A stretch of DNA of 57,980 nucleotides from Nostoc indistinguendum CM1-VF10 (GCA_019359215.1 JAHHHS010000043.1:1-57980), one strand, 5' to 3'; positions 41,080 to 50,152 are shown, counted from the stretch's first letter. Numbers and translations: made by a program. Notes: generated by a model from the sequence alone, not told the origin.

Positions 41080-42543
41080 TTAAGATGTGGCTTTAGCAGG
41101 TTCGCAAAGTGTCGTAATTATTTCAGGAATCACCTGATTCAAGTTCCCAGCCCCTAAAAACAGCGCCAAGTCTCCTGGGCGTAGTGTTTGCAGCAAGAAC
41201 TCACACACTGAGGGTAAAGTTGGTTGATAAACTACAGGAGAATGCTGTTTAGCAATTTCCGCCGCTAGATGTTCGCCAGTAATTTGCCCTAAATTGGGTT
41301 CACCTGCACTGTAAATATCAGTCAGCACAACCAAATCAGCATGAGTAAACGACTCGGCAAATTCCTCTAAAAATGTGAGTGTTCGGCTATAGCGATGGGG
41401 TTGGAAGATTGCAACCACTCTTTGCCCTGGTCTTGCCTGTAAACGTGCTGCGGCAAGAGTAGCGCGAATCTCGCTGGGATGATGAGCATAGTCATCAATG
41501 AAGGTAATACCATCAACTTCACCTCGGAACTCAAAGCGACGTCTTGCTCCTTCAAAGGTGGCAATACCTTTAGCGATTTCTCCAAATTCTAAGCCCAAGG
41601 CGCGACCAACAGCCACTGCTGCTAAGGCATTACTGAGATTGTGCCGACTGAGCAGCCGCAATTTCAACACGCCCAAAGCTTTGCCTTTCTCCCAAACTAG
41701 AGCCGTGGTGCCATCAGCACGATAATCAATATTAGTAACGGTATAGTCAGCGTCTGTATCTGAATGTAAACTGTAGCTGATTGTAGGTTGCAAGCGATCG
41801 CGCACTGTAGGACAGTCAATGCTACCTATCAACGTTTTACAACTCTGAGCAAACGTTTGGAAGATGTCAATTACTTCTTCTAATGTATCGTAATGATCAG
41901 GATGATCGAGTTCAATATTGGTGATGATGCCAATCTCTGGAGCGTGTTTTACCAAGGAACCATCAGATTCATCTGCTTCGGCTACCAAATATTGGCTTTG
42001 TCCCAATCTAGCATTACCTTCCCAAGCATTGACTTCGCCACCAATTAAAATCGTTGGGTCTAGGCCAGCTTCCAGAAGCATATAGCCAATCATGCTACTG
42101 GTTGTAGTTTTGCCGTGTGTTCCTGCCACTGCAATACTGTGGTAATCGGCAATCAAAGCTGCTAGTACATCTGAACGATGAAAAATTGGGCAGCCTAATT
42201 CTAGTGCTGCTTTGTATTCTAAATTATTAGTGTTAATTGCTGTTGAACAAATGACTTGAGGTAGTTTTGACTTAGTATCAGTAGGTAATTGTTCTTGTGA
42301 ATTTAATACTACTGCATTCACTAATACTTGAGGACGAAAGAATTCAAGATTGCTTGCCTCTTGTCTACCAAAAATATGAGCGCCGATAGATTCCAATTTG
42401 TGCGTAATGTGGTTAGGACGAAGATCCGAACCTGATACTGGAAATTGACGCTTGGCAAGAACGTATGCCAGAGCAGACATACCTATGCCGCCGATACCAA
42501 TGAAATGAAATGGTCTACCACTAAAATCTACAGAATTAGTCAT
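41080..42543 (-). CDS. murC: UDP-N-acetylmuramate--L-alanine ligase
   Basis: A 487-residue Mur ligase that adds L-Ala to UDP-MurNAc. The N-terminal domain has FHFIGIGGIGMSALAYVL, the ATP loop is AGTHGKTTTSSMIG (about residues 117-130), metal/substrate binding is at EADESDGS, and the C-terminal domain has DDYAHHPSEIRATL. All are intact. It is first gene of a murC-murB(-ybaB) leftward unit. Upstream is a region with a 62-bp tandem duplication shared with the divergent nadD. Confidence 0.96.
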   Translation of the reverse strand: MTNSVDFSGRPFHFIGIGGIGMSALAYVLAKRQFPVSGSDLRPNHITHKLESIGAHIFGRQEASNLEFFRPQVLVNAVVLNSQEQLPTDTKSKLPQVICSTAINTNNLEYKAALELGCPIFHRSDVLAALIADYHSIAVAGTHGKTTTSSMIGYMLLEAGLDPTILIGGEVNAWEGNARLGQSQYLVAEADESDGSLVKHAPEIGIITNIELDHPDHYDTLEEVIDIFQTFAQSCKTLIGSIDCPTVRDRLQPTISYSLHSDTDADYTVTNIDYRADGTTALVWEKGKALGVLKLRLLSRHNLSNALAAVAVGRALGLEFGEIAKGIATFEGARRRFEFRGEVDGITFIDDYAHHPSEIRATLAAARLQARPGQRVVAIFQPHRYSRTLTFLEEFAESFTHADLVVLTDIYSAGEPNLGQITGEHLAAEIAKQHSPVVYQPTLPSVCEFLLQTLRPGDLALFLGAGNLNQVIPEIITTLCEPAKATS

Positions 42544-42945
42544 TTCTTGCTCCTTTTACACCACACCACACCATAATCACAAATGACACGCGTATCATAA
42601 CAGGAATTTGATTTTTACCGTGACTGCTCCTATATCATGTTTATGTTTAATGCCCAAATGATGATTCCGCTTTGGTTTTCCTTGTTCAGAATGATTTTAC
42701 CTTGGTTGGAGGTTTTTGCTATTTCTGAACTGTTGTTAAGATTATTCTGAAAATTTTGACCGCATCGGGAAAGAAATTCTTGTAATGTCAAATACATATT
42801 TTTGACTACCTTACTGGAATTGGCTACATCATACATTGTTAGTGAAACTGATTTTAAATTGCATCAAGTTTAGGACTGAATTGACTACAATAGTACATTG
42901 GTAATGAAACTATTTTTCAATTGCATAAAACCCAGGCATAACTGG
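42544..42945. other. 402-bp divergent region between murC and nadD
   Basis: It contains the diverged 62-bp tandem duplication at 42813-42936. A 68-codon minus-strand frame at 42630-42836 runs into the first repeat unit and shows no recognisable family, so it is not called a gene. Confidence 0.6.
42813..42936. repeat. diverged 62-bp tandem duplication
   Basis: Unit 1 (42813-42874) and unit 2 (42875-42936) share about three quarters of positions, best over ACATTGTTAGTGAAACT versus ACATTGGTAATGAAACT and TTTAAATTGCAT versus TTTCAATTGCAT. Unit 2 ends 9 bp before the nadD start codon. Confidence 0.65.
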
Positions 42946-43572
42946 ATGCAGCAATTAGCAATTTTTGGTGGCACATTTGATCCAATTCATTGGGGACACA
43001 TGCTCGTAGCCGAGACAGCTTTGCATCAAGTATCGCTTGAAAAGGTAATTTGGGTGCCATCCCTAAATCCTCCTCACAAAAAAGCAGCTTTGTTTGAGCA
43101 TCGTGTGGCAATGCTGCAATTAGCCATAGAAGATAACCCAGCGTTTACCGTCTCACTAGTGGAGGCAAATCGCTCTGGGACTTCCTATGCCATTAACACC
43201 CTGATAGACTTATCTGCTTTTTACCCAAATACTCACTGGTACTGGATTGTGGGCTTGGATACTTTCCAAACCTTACCCCGTTGGTACCGTGGACACGAAC
43301 TAGCACAAATGTGTGATTGGTTAATAGCACCCCGACTGCTAGGTGGTGAGACTATAACTCAAAGCAAATTAATCTGCAAGCAAGTGGAGGAACAACTCAA
43401 AGAGCAGTTACATATCATTCACTGGCAACTCTTAGATATACCTTTAGTAGGAGTTTCGTCAAGTCTAATTCGCAAATTTTGCTGCGTTCGCCAGTCAATT
43501 CGTTATTTAGTCCCGGAAACGGTTAGATCATATATCACTAACAACAATCTCTACTCGAACAAATCTGAATAA
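42946..43572 (+). CDS. nadD: nicotinate-nucleotide adenylyltransferase
   Basis: A 208-residue nucleotidyltransferase making nicotinate adenine dinucleotide in NAD synthesis. The ATP-binding block is AIFGGTFDPIHWGHM (T/HxGH), followed by WVPSLNPPHKK, and VGVSSSLIRKF near the C-terminus is the ISSTxIR-type motif. ATG 42946 is chosen because MQQLAIFGG is the normal start; the longer frame from TTG 42898 would translate the tandem repeat. It is about 115 bp upstream of gap2, a pyridine-nucleotide-using enzyme. Confidence 0.9.
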   Translation: MQQLAIFGGTFDPIHWGHMLVAETALHQVSLEKVIWVPSLNPPHKKAALFEHRVAMLQLAIEDNPAFTVSLVEANRSGTSYAINTLIDLSAFYPNTHWYWIVGLDTFQTLPRWYRGHELAQMCDWLIAPRLLGGETITQSKLICKQVEEQLKEQLHIIHWQLLDIPLVGVSSSLIRKFCCVRQSIRYLVPETVRSYITNNNLYSNKSE

Positions 43573-43688
43573 ATTATGTGTTTTTTTATTGATCTAACAC
43601 TTTATCGTTAAAAGTGCCCCCCCCCTTTGCGATATGATTGGGGTCAACGATATCAACATATAAGCATAAATACAGAGGGCAAGACACT

Positions 43689-44702
43689 GTGATTAGAGTT
43701 GCAATCAACGGTTTCGGGCGGATTGGACGTAACTTTGCACGCTGCTGGGTGGGTAGAGAGAATAGTCAAATCGACCTTGTGGCTATTAATGACACATCAG
43801 ACCCTAGAACCAATGCTCATCTGCTGAAGTATGACTCAATGCTAGGGAAGATTAAAGGTGCTGAGATTAGTGCCGATGATAACTCTATCATCGTTAACGG
43901 TAAGACCATTAAGTGCGTATCCGATCGCAACCCAGAAAACTTGCCCTGGAAAGATTGGGGAATTGACTTAATTATCGAAGCAACCGGGGTGTTTACTAGC
44001 AAAGAAGGAGCGCTCAAGCATGTAAATGCTGGAGCCAAGAAAGTCCTGATTACCGCTCCTGGCAAAAACGAGGATGGCACTTTTGTAGTTGGTGTGAATC
44101 ATCACGACTATGACCACAACAAACACCACATTATCAGTAACGCTAGCTGTACTACCAACTGCTTGGCACCAATCGCCAAGGTGTTGAACGATAAGTTCGG
44201 CATCATCAAAGGCACGATGACCACCACCCATAGCTACACAGGTGACCAACGTTTGCTAGACGCTTCTCACCGGGATTTGCGACGGGCGAGGGCAGCAGCA
44301 ATCAACATTGTACCCACCTCTACTGGTGCAGCAAAAGCAGTGGCGCTGGTTATCCCAGACCTCAAAGGCAAGCTAAATGGTGTTGCCTTGCGTGTACCTA
44401 CCCCGAACGTCTCAATGGTAGATTTCGTAGTTCAGGTTGAGAAGCGTACTATTACTGAAGAAGTTAACCAAGCTCTCAAAGATGCTTCTGAAGGGTCACT
44501 CAAAGGCATTTTGGACTATAGCCAACTAGAACTGGTATCTTCCGATTATCAAGGTAGTGATGCTTCTTCAATTGTCGATGCTAGCTTGACTTTAGTTATG
44601 GGCAATGACCTAGTAAAAGTTATGGCATGGTATGACAACGAGTGGGGTTACAGCCAACGAGTTTTGGATTTGGCAGAATTAGTAGCCGCGAAGTGGGTTT
44701 AA
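43689..44702 (+). CDS. gap2: glyceraldehyde-3-phosphate dehydrogenase, Calvin-cycle type
   Basis: A 337-residue enzyme oxidising or forming glyceraldehyde-3-phosphate; the Gap2 form works in the Calvin cycle with NADP(H) or NAD(H). The dinucleotide fold is INGFGRIGRNFARCW, and the active-site Cys is in SNASCTTNCLAP (about residue 154). DASHRDLRRARAAAINIVP and WYDNEWGYSQRV are standard. Similarity to cyanobacterial Gap2 (ENSQIDLVAINDTSDPRTN) is strong. The start is GTG 43689 with AGAGGGC upstream; the longer frame from 43638 has no family support. A run of about eleven C lies 70 bp upstream. Confidence 0.95.
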   Translation: MIRVAINGFGRIGRNFARCWVGRENSQIDLVAINDTSDPRTNAHLLKYDSMLGKIKGAEISADDNSIIVNGKTIKCVSDRNPENLPWKDWGIDLIIEATGVFTSKEGALKHVNAGAKKVLITAPGKNEDGTFVVGVNHHDYDHNKHHIISNASCTTNCLAPIAKVLNDKFGIIKGTMTTTHSYTGDQRLLDASHRDLRRARAAAINIVPTSTGAAKAVALVIPDLKGKLNGVALRVPTPNVSMVDFVVQVEKRTITEEVNQALKDASEGSLKGILDYSQLELVSSDYQGSDASSIVDASLTLVMGNDLVKVMAWYDNEWGYSQRVLDLAELVAAKWV

Positions 44703-44761
44703 TTAAAAAGTTAGGAGTCAAGAGTGAGGAGTTAGGAATTAAAACTCATAACTCATAACTC

Positions 44762-45826
44762 TTAACTATTGAAATGTTGAAATCCCTGACTGAGACTCAG
44801 AACTTGGTCAGGGAATTTTTTTTGTTCGTCGTGCAATAGTACTGTTGATCCTGATGTAATGCTACCTACGATCGCAGCACCTTGACTAAGATGTTTTACT
44901 AAGGCTAATGCTGACTCTTGTGGCAAACACAGCACTAATTCAAAGTCTTCGCCACCGTATAGAGCATAAGCTAGCGCTTGCTCTTGTGTCAGCCAATTGT
45001 TAAAAGCTGCTGGCATGGAGATTTGTCTGCGTTCTAGGACAGCGCCAACACCACTGGCGCGACAAATTTGGATAATTGCATCTGCCAATCCATCGCTGCT
45101 ATCCATACCAGCAATGGGTAGTTGGGAGTTAGGAGTTAGGAGTTGGGAGTTAGGAGTTAAAATTTTCCAGAGGATTGGTAAGACATCTAATCGTGGCTGT
45201 GGGCGCTGGTGGGCAAGGATTAAAGCCGTGCGTTCTGTATCTTTGAGGTTTTGTCCTAATTCGGGATGCAAGAGTAATTCTAAACCAGCTCTTGAGGCTC
45301 CATGAACGCCTGTAACCACGATCGCATCCCCGACTACAGCAGCAGAACGGCGGATAATTCGATTGGCGTTAACTTGACCAAAAGCGGTAATTGCCAGAGT
45401 AGTCACGGGCGATCGCACCACATCACCTCCGACAATTGAGGTATTGTATTTTTGCAGGCATTCTGTCATTCCCTGATACAATCGCTCAACCCAACTCACC
45501 CTAACTTCACCGGGTAGTCCCAACCCGACGGTGATTCCCAATGGAGAAGCGCCCATTGCTGCTAAATCTGATAAATTGGCAGCAGCAGCTCGCCAACCAG
45601 CATCTTCTGGGGAAGTGGTTACATCGCTAAAATGCACGCCATCAATCAGCATATCTGTTGTCACTACTAAAGATTGCCCTGGTGCAGTCACCAGAACTGC
45701 TGCATCATCCCCAATAATTTCTGGTGGGCAGAAACGCTGCAATCTTTCTAAAAGACCTTGTTCACCAATCTCTTGTACTTGTTGAGAAGATAACTCACTG
45801 TTCACAATCGGTTTTTCGCGTTGCAA
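44762..45826 (-). CDS. thiL: thiamine-monophosphate kinase with an in-frame STRR insertion
   Basis: A 354-residue ATP-dependent kinase making thiamine diphosphate. The N-terminal EQGLLERLQRF and IGDDAAVLV, the TTDMLIDGVHF block, NLSDLAAMGA, and the later IAGMDSSDGLAD and GGEDFELVL are intact. Between RPQPRLDVLPILWKI and IAGMD lie the 14 residues 223-236 (LTPNSQLLTPNSQL), encoded by a 42-bp heptad array. The protein otherwise has normal length, so the insertion is probably tolerated in a surface loop. The start is uncertain: TTG 45826 or GTG 45805. Confidence 0.92.
   Translation of the reverse strand: MQREKPIVNSELSSQQVQEIGEQGLLERLQRFCPPEIIGDDAAVLVTAPGQSLVVTTDMLIDGVHFSDVTTSPEDAGWRAAAANLSDLAAMGASPLGITVGLGLPGEVRVSWVERLYQGMTECLQKYNTSIVGGDVVRSPVTTLAITAFGQVNANRIIRRSAAVVGDAIVVTGVHGASRAGLELLLHPELGQNLKDTERTALILAHQRPQPRLDVLPILWKILTPNSQLLTPNSQLPIAGMDSSDGLADAIIQICRASGVGAVLERRQISMPAAFNNWLTQEQALAYALYGGEDFELVLCLPQESALALVKHLSQGAAIVGSITSGSTVLLHDEQKKFPDQVLSLSQGFQHFNS
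45119..45160. repeat. heptad STRR inside thiL coding sequence
   Basis: Six heptads of GAGTTAG/GAGTTGG type (42 bp, a multiple of 3) read in frame in thiL. Similar GAGTTAGGAGT repeats lie just outside the gene at about 44706-44740 and again near 46501-46513. Confidence 0.88.
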
Positions 45827-45894
45827 AATTACGAAGAAAACTGATGATTTGTTTTACTGTTTAAAATAAGGGTATCGTCTAGGAGTCAGTTGGG

Positions 45895-46473
45895 ATGGTA
45901 ACAACACCAGTAACCAGCATCACATTTGAGGAGTACTTAACCTATGATGATGGCAACGGTTTCCATTATGAACTGGTGGATGGCAAGCTAGAGCTAATGA
46001 ACCCACCAACTATTGAACATTTTCTGATTGCCAAATTTCTTGAGCAATTACTAGATGCAGAAATCAAACGTTGCAGCTCGAGCTCACCTTGGCTGAGTTT
46101 TCGAGAAAGTGGGGTGAGAACGGGTAGAAATAAATCTAGGTTGACTGATTTGTGTGTAGTGACAGTGGAACAAGCCAGAGAATTGTTGAATGCCTCAGCA
46201 GTATTTCAGTCACCCCCGTTACTAATTGTCGAGGTGGTCAGTCCAGAGTCGGTGAAACGGGACTATCGCTATAAGCGATCTGAATATGCGGCCTTAGAGG
46301 TTCCTGAATATTGGATTGTAGATCCGCTAGAAGGAAAGATTTCAGTGTTACTACTGGAAGATGGATTCTACGAAGAAACAGTTTTTACTGCTAATCAGCA
46401 AATTGTATCACGGACTTTTCCAGAATTAGCGGTTGCAGTTGATCAGATATTCACCGCCGGAAATCTGAATTAG
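45895..46473 (+). CDS. Uma2 family (DUF820) endonuclease-like protein
   Basis: A 192-residue Uma2 protein. It opens TPVTSITFEEYLTYDDG, with YELVDGKLELM next. Candidate nuclease residues are complete: Asp in RLTDLCVV (about residue 81), Glu in LIVEVVSPES (about 108), and Lys in YRYKRSEYA (about 121), followed by EYWIVDPLEGK. It differs in subgroup from the copy at 5603. The start is ATG 45895; it is divergent from thiL by about 70 bp. Confidence 0.87.
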   Translation: MVTTPVTSITFEEYLTYDDGNGFHYELVDGKLELMNPPTIEHFLIAKFLEQLLDAEIKRCSSSSPWLSFRESGVRTGRNKSRLTDLCVVTVEQARELLNASAVFQSPPLLIVEVVSPESVKRDYRYKRSEYAALEVPEYWIVDPLEGKISVLLLEDGFYEETVFTANQQIVSRTFPELAVAVDQIFTAGNLN

Positions 46474-46476
46474 GGG

Positions 46477-46496
46477 AGACGCGATTAATCGCGTCT
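46477..46496. repeat. perfect 20-bp palindrome after the Uma2 gene
   Basis: AGACGCGATTAATCGCGTCT is a perfect palindrome four bases after the Uma2 stop codon. It belongs to a type often found in Nostoc intergenic DNA and could serve as a bidirectional stop without a T-tail. Confidence 0.75.
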
Positions 46497-46550
46497 GCAC
46501 AGGAGTTAGGAGTTATTAATTAATCTCCCTCATCTCCCCCTGCTCCCTTC

Positions 46551-47657
46551 TTATGCTGCTTGTGGCTCAACCAGATTTTCTATTCCTTGAACGACTGTTG
46601 CCGATTCAATTTTGTCACCCGCCTTCAGTTGATCCAAAACTTCTTTGCCTTCGGTGAGATAGCCAAAAACGGCATAGCGACCATCTAATAGGTTGCGTCC
46701 GGCAGGGGTGAGTTCTGGTTCAAAGAGAAAGAAGAAGAATTGTGAAGAACCTCCATTTACTTCACTTTCGGGACGAGCCATTACTACTGCACCAAAAGCA
46801 GAGAAAGGCAGAACTGGCATATCAATGTAACGACCAGCTTGTTCTAGCGTAATCCCATAGGTAGGTTCTTTATCACCCTCAACTAAGACTTCTAAGGGAA
46901 TAGCACGATATTTGTTGGTATTTGGATCAATGAAACCTACGTCTTTGCCGACGGGATCTCCAGTTTGCAGAAAGTAAGATTCTTCAGAACGGGTAAACTC
47001 TAAGCCATTATAAAAACCCCTCTGCACCAAATCTATAAAATTCCCAGCAGTGACAGGAGCACTATAACCGTCCACTACGAGGGTCAAATCGCCTTTGTTA
47101 GTTTTGATTTCTACAGTGGCACGACCTTTAAGTTGTGGCAGGTTACTGAACTGGGTAGGCACTTCAAAGGGGAATTCTTTCACCATTGACTCTTCTAGCT
47201 GAGTAATGAGATCAAGAAGTTTGCCTCTCTCTTGGAGAATTTGTTCTTTATCTTTGCTCTTCGCCAGTTCTTCTAATTTACCCACTCCAGATTTCAACTC
47301 GGTAATCCAAGCTTCCGCTTGGGGTTGGCGTTCTGCGGGAACGCTTGTTAATATTTGGGAGGGTTTATCGAGAATTCGGGATGCTTTGCTGATGTCTTTG
47401 GAAATAGCACCCCATCGCCGATTCGCCCGGAGTTGGGCAGAGATGTCCTCTAAACTGGCTTGTAGTTGCCGTACAGGTTTGTTATCTATCGGGAGTGCAT
47501 ACCGCAACAAAGCCTTGCCGTCGGTGATTGCGTTGCCGGCTGGCAGCGCGGCGCTACTGGAGGGAGTCCACCCAGCTGTAGTTATGCCTAAAAATATTGT
47601 TACCAGCAGTATTGCCATTAGGCTGTTCTTCAGCCAGGATTTTAATAAGTTAAGCAT
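46551..47657 (-). CDS. CYP38/TLP38-like lumenal cyclophilin-type peptidyl-prolyl isomerase
   Basis: A 368-residue protein: a signal peptide (NLLKSWLKNSLMAILLVTIFLG, cleavage near SSSAALPAG), a helical N-terminal domain (about 50-170, VRQLQASLEDISAQL and related helices), then a cyclophilin domain (about 175-360) with GNFIDLVQRGFYNGLEF and SQFFFFLFEPELTP. The two-domain layout is that of plant CYP38/TLP38 and its cyanobacterial homologue, linked to photosystem II assembly; isomerase activity is doubtful in that group. ATG 47657 is preferred, and ATG 47678 is possible. Confidence 0.85.
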   Translation of the reverse strand: MLNLLKSWLKNSLMAILLVTIFLGITTAGWTPSSSAALPAGNAITDGKALLRYALPIDNKPVRQLQASLEDISAQLRANRRWGAISKDISKASRILDKPSQILTSVPAERQPQAEAWITELKSGVGKLEELAKSKDKEQILQERGKLLDLITQLEESMVKEFPFEVPTQFSNLPQLKGRATVEIKTNKGDLTLVVDGYSAPVTAGNFIDLVQRGFYNGLEFTRSEESYFLQTGDPVGKDVGFIDPNTNKYRAIPLEVLVEGDKEPTYGITLEQAGRYIDMPVLPFSAFGAVVMARPESEVNGGSSQFFFFLFEPELTPAGRNLLDGRYAVFGYLTEGKEVLDQLKAGDKIESATVVQGIENLVEPQAA

Positions 47658-47755
47658 GGGATAACTCAAATGCAGCATTAAATTGTTGATTGGACGTAAC
47701 CCATAAATAATCTTCCCACGTTAAGTGATGAGTGGATCAGAGGTCTAGGGCAGAG

Positions 47756-47783
47756 GACAAATGACAAATGACAAATGACAAAT
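47756..47783. repeat. GACAAAT heptad STRR
   Basis: Four exact tandem copies of GACAAAT lie about 63 bp before the efp start codon. Confidence 0.88.
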
Positions 47784-47846
47784 GCCCAATGACGACTCTA
47801 GAAGGGTACAATAAATGCCGATTGTCTTCCAAAATTTGAAAGCTTC

Positions 47847-48404
47847 ATGATCTCCAGTAACGACTTTCGACCCGGTGTTTCAATTGTATTAGATGGGTCT
47901 GTATGGCGAGTGCTTGAATTCCTGCACGTCAAACCAGGCAAAGGTTCCGCCTTTGTGCGAACTAAGTTAAAAAATGTCCAGAGTGGGAGCGTGATGGAAA
48001 AAACGTTCCGGGCTGGGGAAACAGTCCCGCAAGCCACCCTAGAAAAAAGTACGATGCAGCATACCTATAAAGAGGGCGATGAGTTCGTCTTTATGGATAT
48101 GGAAACCTACGAAGAAGGCAGATTGACCCGCGCACAAATTGGCGATCGCGTCAAATACCTGAAGGAAGGTATGGAAGCTGAAGTTATTAAGTGGGGCGAC
48201 CAGGTACTGGGAGTAGAATTGCCTAAATCTGTGGTTCTGGAAATTATAGAAACAGATCCAGGTTTAAAAGGTGACACTGCCACTGGTGGCTCAAAACCAG
48301 CAACTCTAGAAACTGGTGCAGTTGTGATGGTTCCTTTGTTTATTTCCCAAGGAGAACGCATCAAAGTTGATACCCAGGAAGATAAGTATATCAGCAGGGA
48401 ATAA
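47847..48404 (+). CDS. efp: elongation factor P
   Basis: A 185-residue translation factor that relieves ribosome stalling at proline runs. The N-terminal KOW-like domain ends in the loop HVKPGKGSAFVRTKL, whose Lys is the usual modification position. The central OB domain has MQHTYKEGDEFVFMD and the C-terminal domain PLFISQGERIKVDT. It is complete, with a normal start, and precedes accB by about 110 bp, a common cyanobacterial order. Confidence 0.97.
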   Translation: MISSNDFRPGVSIVLDGSVWRVLEFLHVKPGKGSAFVRTKLKNVQSGSVMEKTFRAGETVPQATLEKSTMQHTYKEGDEFVFMDMETYEEGRLTRAQIGDRVKYLKEGMEAEVIKWGDQVLGVELPKSVVLEIIETDPGLKGDTATGGSKPATLETGAVVMVPLFISQGERIKVDTQEDKYISRE

Positions 48405-48513
48405 CTTTCATCTCTACGGAGATGCTTGTTCCCGATGGAAATCCCTACATAGGGATTTAATCCCTGCCACACTTAAGATGCTCATTTACGGATAGGTCGA
48501 GGTAATAAAAACT

Positions 48514-49071
48514 GTGCCATTGGACTTTAATGAAATCCGCCAACTACTGGCAACTATCGCACAAACAGATATTGCAGAAGTAACACTCAAAAGCGATGAT
48601 TTTGAACTAACAGTCCGTAAGGCTGTGAGCGTCAGCAATCAGATGTTGTCGGTAGGTCAACCGACCTTAGGCGGTGTGGTAGGTTCGGGACTGACATCGG
48701 GTTCATCTGGAGGAAACCAGATAAACGCAAGTCAGGTAACGGAGGTATCTACATCTCGTGTGTTTGAGAATACTGGTACTAGCACACAATTGCAGTTGTC
48801 AGTAAATCCTCCCTCAACCATTGACCAGAGATTAGTAGAAGTGCCTTCCCCAATGGTGGGAACGTTTTATCGCGCTCCTGCGCCGGGGGAAGCGGCATTT
48901 GTGGAAGTGGGCGATCGCGTCCGCAAGGGTCAAACTGTCTGTATCATTGAGGCGATGAAGCTGATGAATGAAATCGAAGCCGAAGTCTCTGGACAGGTGA
49001 TGGAAATTCTTCTCCAAAATGGTGACGCTGTAGAATATGGTCAACCTTTGATGCGAATTAACCCTGATTAA
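48514..49071 (+). CDS. accB: biotin carboxyl carrier protein of acetyl-CoA carboxylase
   Basis: A 185-residue BCCP. The N-terminal domain DFNEIRQLLATIAQTDIAE is followed by a Ser/Gly/Thr-rich flexible linker (about 50-105) and the biotinyl domain (about 110-185) with VPSPMVGTFYRAPAPGE and the biotin-accepting Lys in CIIEAMKLMNEIEA. It delivers carboxybiotin in the first step of fatty-acid synthesis. The start is GTG 48514. It is downstream of efp in the same direction. Confidence 0.96.
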   Translation: MPLDFNEIRQLLATIAQTDIAEVTLKSDDFELTVRKAVSVSNQMLSVGQPTLGGVVGSGLTSGSSGGNQINASQVTEVSTSRVFENTGTSTQLQLSVNPPSTIDQRLVEVPSPMVGTFYRAPAPGEAAFVEVGDRVRKGQTVCIIEAMKLMNEIEAEVSGQVMEILLQNGDAVEYGQPLMRINPD

Positions 49072-49146
49072 GTATTAATCTATATATCAAATGAGTCATT
49101 CCAAATGAGTCATCGTTAAAACTTCAGTCCTTGCGGGTTAATCCTG

Positions 49147-49494
49147 ATGAAACAAACGTTGCCTTTACCACCAGAAGTGGTGCAACAACTAGCTGAATAC
49201 TTCAGCCTGCTAAGTGAGCCGATGCGTCTGCGGCTGCTCCACTTATTACGGGATGAAGAAAAATGCGTGCAAGAGTTGGTAGAGGCAACACAGACTTCTC
49301 AGGCAAATGTGTCAAAACACCTGAAGGTAATGTGGCAAGCAGGTATCCTTAGCCGCCGCAGTGAAGGAACTTGCGCCTATTACCGGGTGGAAGATGAAAT
49401 GATTTTTGATTTGTGTAATCGGGTTTGCGATCGCCTTGCCACAAGGTTAGAAGAACAAGCCCGTAATTTTCGTGTATTAAATAGTAAACGTTAG
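49147..49494 (+). CDS. ArsR/SmtB-family transcriptional regulator
   Basis: A 115-residue winged-helix regulator: AEYFSLLSEPMRLRLLHLL opens the domain and the recognition helix lies in TSQANVSKHLKVM. The alpha-3 region EEKCVQELVEAT has a single Cys, not the ELCVCDL metal site of SmtB/ArsR; other Cys are in GTCAYYR and DLCNRVCD. Metal sensing is therefore uncertain and thiol-redox sensing is possible. It is downstream of accB by 75 bp, convergent with the GerMN gene. Confidence 0.87.
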   Translation: MKQTLPLPPEVVQQLAEYFSLLSEPMRLRLLHLLRDEEKCVQELVEATQTSQANVSKHLKVMWQAGILSRRSEGTCAYYRVEDEMIFDLCNRVCDRLATRLEEQARNFRVLNSKR

Positions 49495-49537
49495 GTCAGT
49501 TGTCATTTGCCTTTTGTCACTTGTAAAAAACTAATGA

Positions 49538-50152
49538 CTAAAGCGGATAATTTTTCTGAAAGCTTTCACGAGTTAGTGGCTGTTGTAACTCTACACCTTC
49601 ACCACCTAAAACATCTAACGGTTTGCCGTTTACGTCAATGTACACCTTGGCTTTGGGATTTAAACTTGTCGCAGTATAAACAACTTGCCCTACGCGACCC
49701 ATCATTGAAGTGCTACCACCACCACTGGTAAAATCTTCAGATAAATTAACGTGAACTTCGTCATTTTCTGACTTTAGCCCCAAAAGTTTGGTTCCTTTGG
49801 GGATAGTTGTGGAATCTGTCGCTTCGGCTGGTGACCCTGCCAACAAACTTTGGAAAGCTGCTTCTAATGGCTGGTTGGGTCGTATAGAAGCCACTCTAAC
49901 AGGCTGGGGGACTAAAGCAACATTTTTGTCTGTTGATCTGAGCCAATAAACATTAGGGGTTTGCTCATTAGCTGGCTGTATAGTTGATGGCTGTGCTGGC
50001 TGTTCGATGCGCCCAGAGGGGTTTGATGGTGTAGGAATATTGTTGGATTGGGAAGTAAACCAAGCCACACCACCACCTACCGCTAAAACCACTGCTGAGA
50101 CACCTGCGATTGTGCCTGAAGAAATACGATTAGATCCTTGTTGGTCTTTCAT
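49538..50152 (-). CDS. GerMN-domain membrane-anchored protein
   Basis: A 204-residue protein with an N-terminal anchor (GTIAGVSAVVLAVGGGVAWF), a Pro/Asn/Gln-rich linker, and a GerMN domain (about 70-190): VYWLRSTDKNVALVPQPVR, EAAFQSLLAG, TTIPKGTKLLGLKSEN and VHVNLSEDF. The domain was named from sporulation protein GerM and occurs in many non-sporulating bacteria, probably in the envelope; the role here is unknown. ATG 50152 replaces TTG 50158. Confidence 0.85.
   Translation of the reverse strand: MKDQQGSNRISSGTIAGVSAVVLAVGGGVAWFTSQSNNIPTPSNPSGRIEQPAQPSTIQPANEQTPNVYWLRSTDKNVALVPQPVRVASIRPNQPLEAAFQSLLAGSPAEATDSTTIPKGTKLLGLKSENDEVHVNLSEDFTSGGGSTSMMGRVGQVVYTATSLNPKAKVYIDVNGKPLDVLGGEGVELQQPLTRESFQKNYPL

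Noticed and set aside
42630..42836. 68-codon minus-strand frame upstream of murC
   Set aside because: It begins inside the 62-bp duplication, lacks a ribosome site and resembles no known small protein. A real small gene cannot be fully excluded.
44703..44761. terminator of gap2
   Set aside because: GAGTTAGGA and ACTCATAACTC tracts can pair, but they are STRR units without a stable GC stem plus T-run, so a terminator is not claimed.
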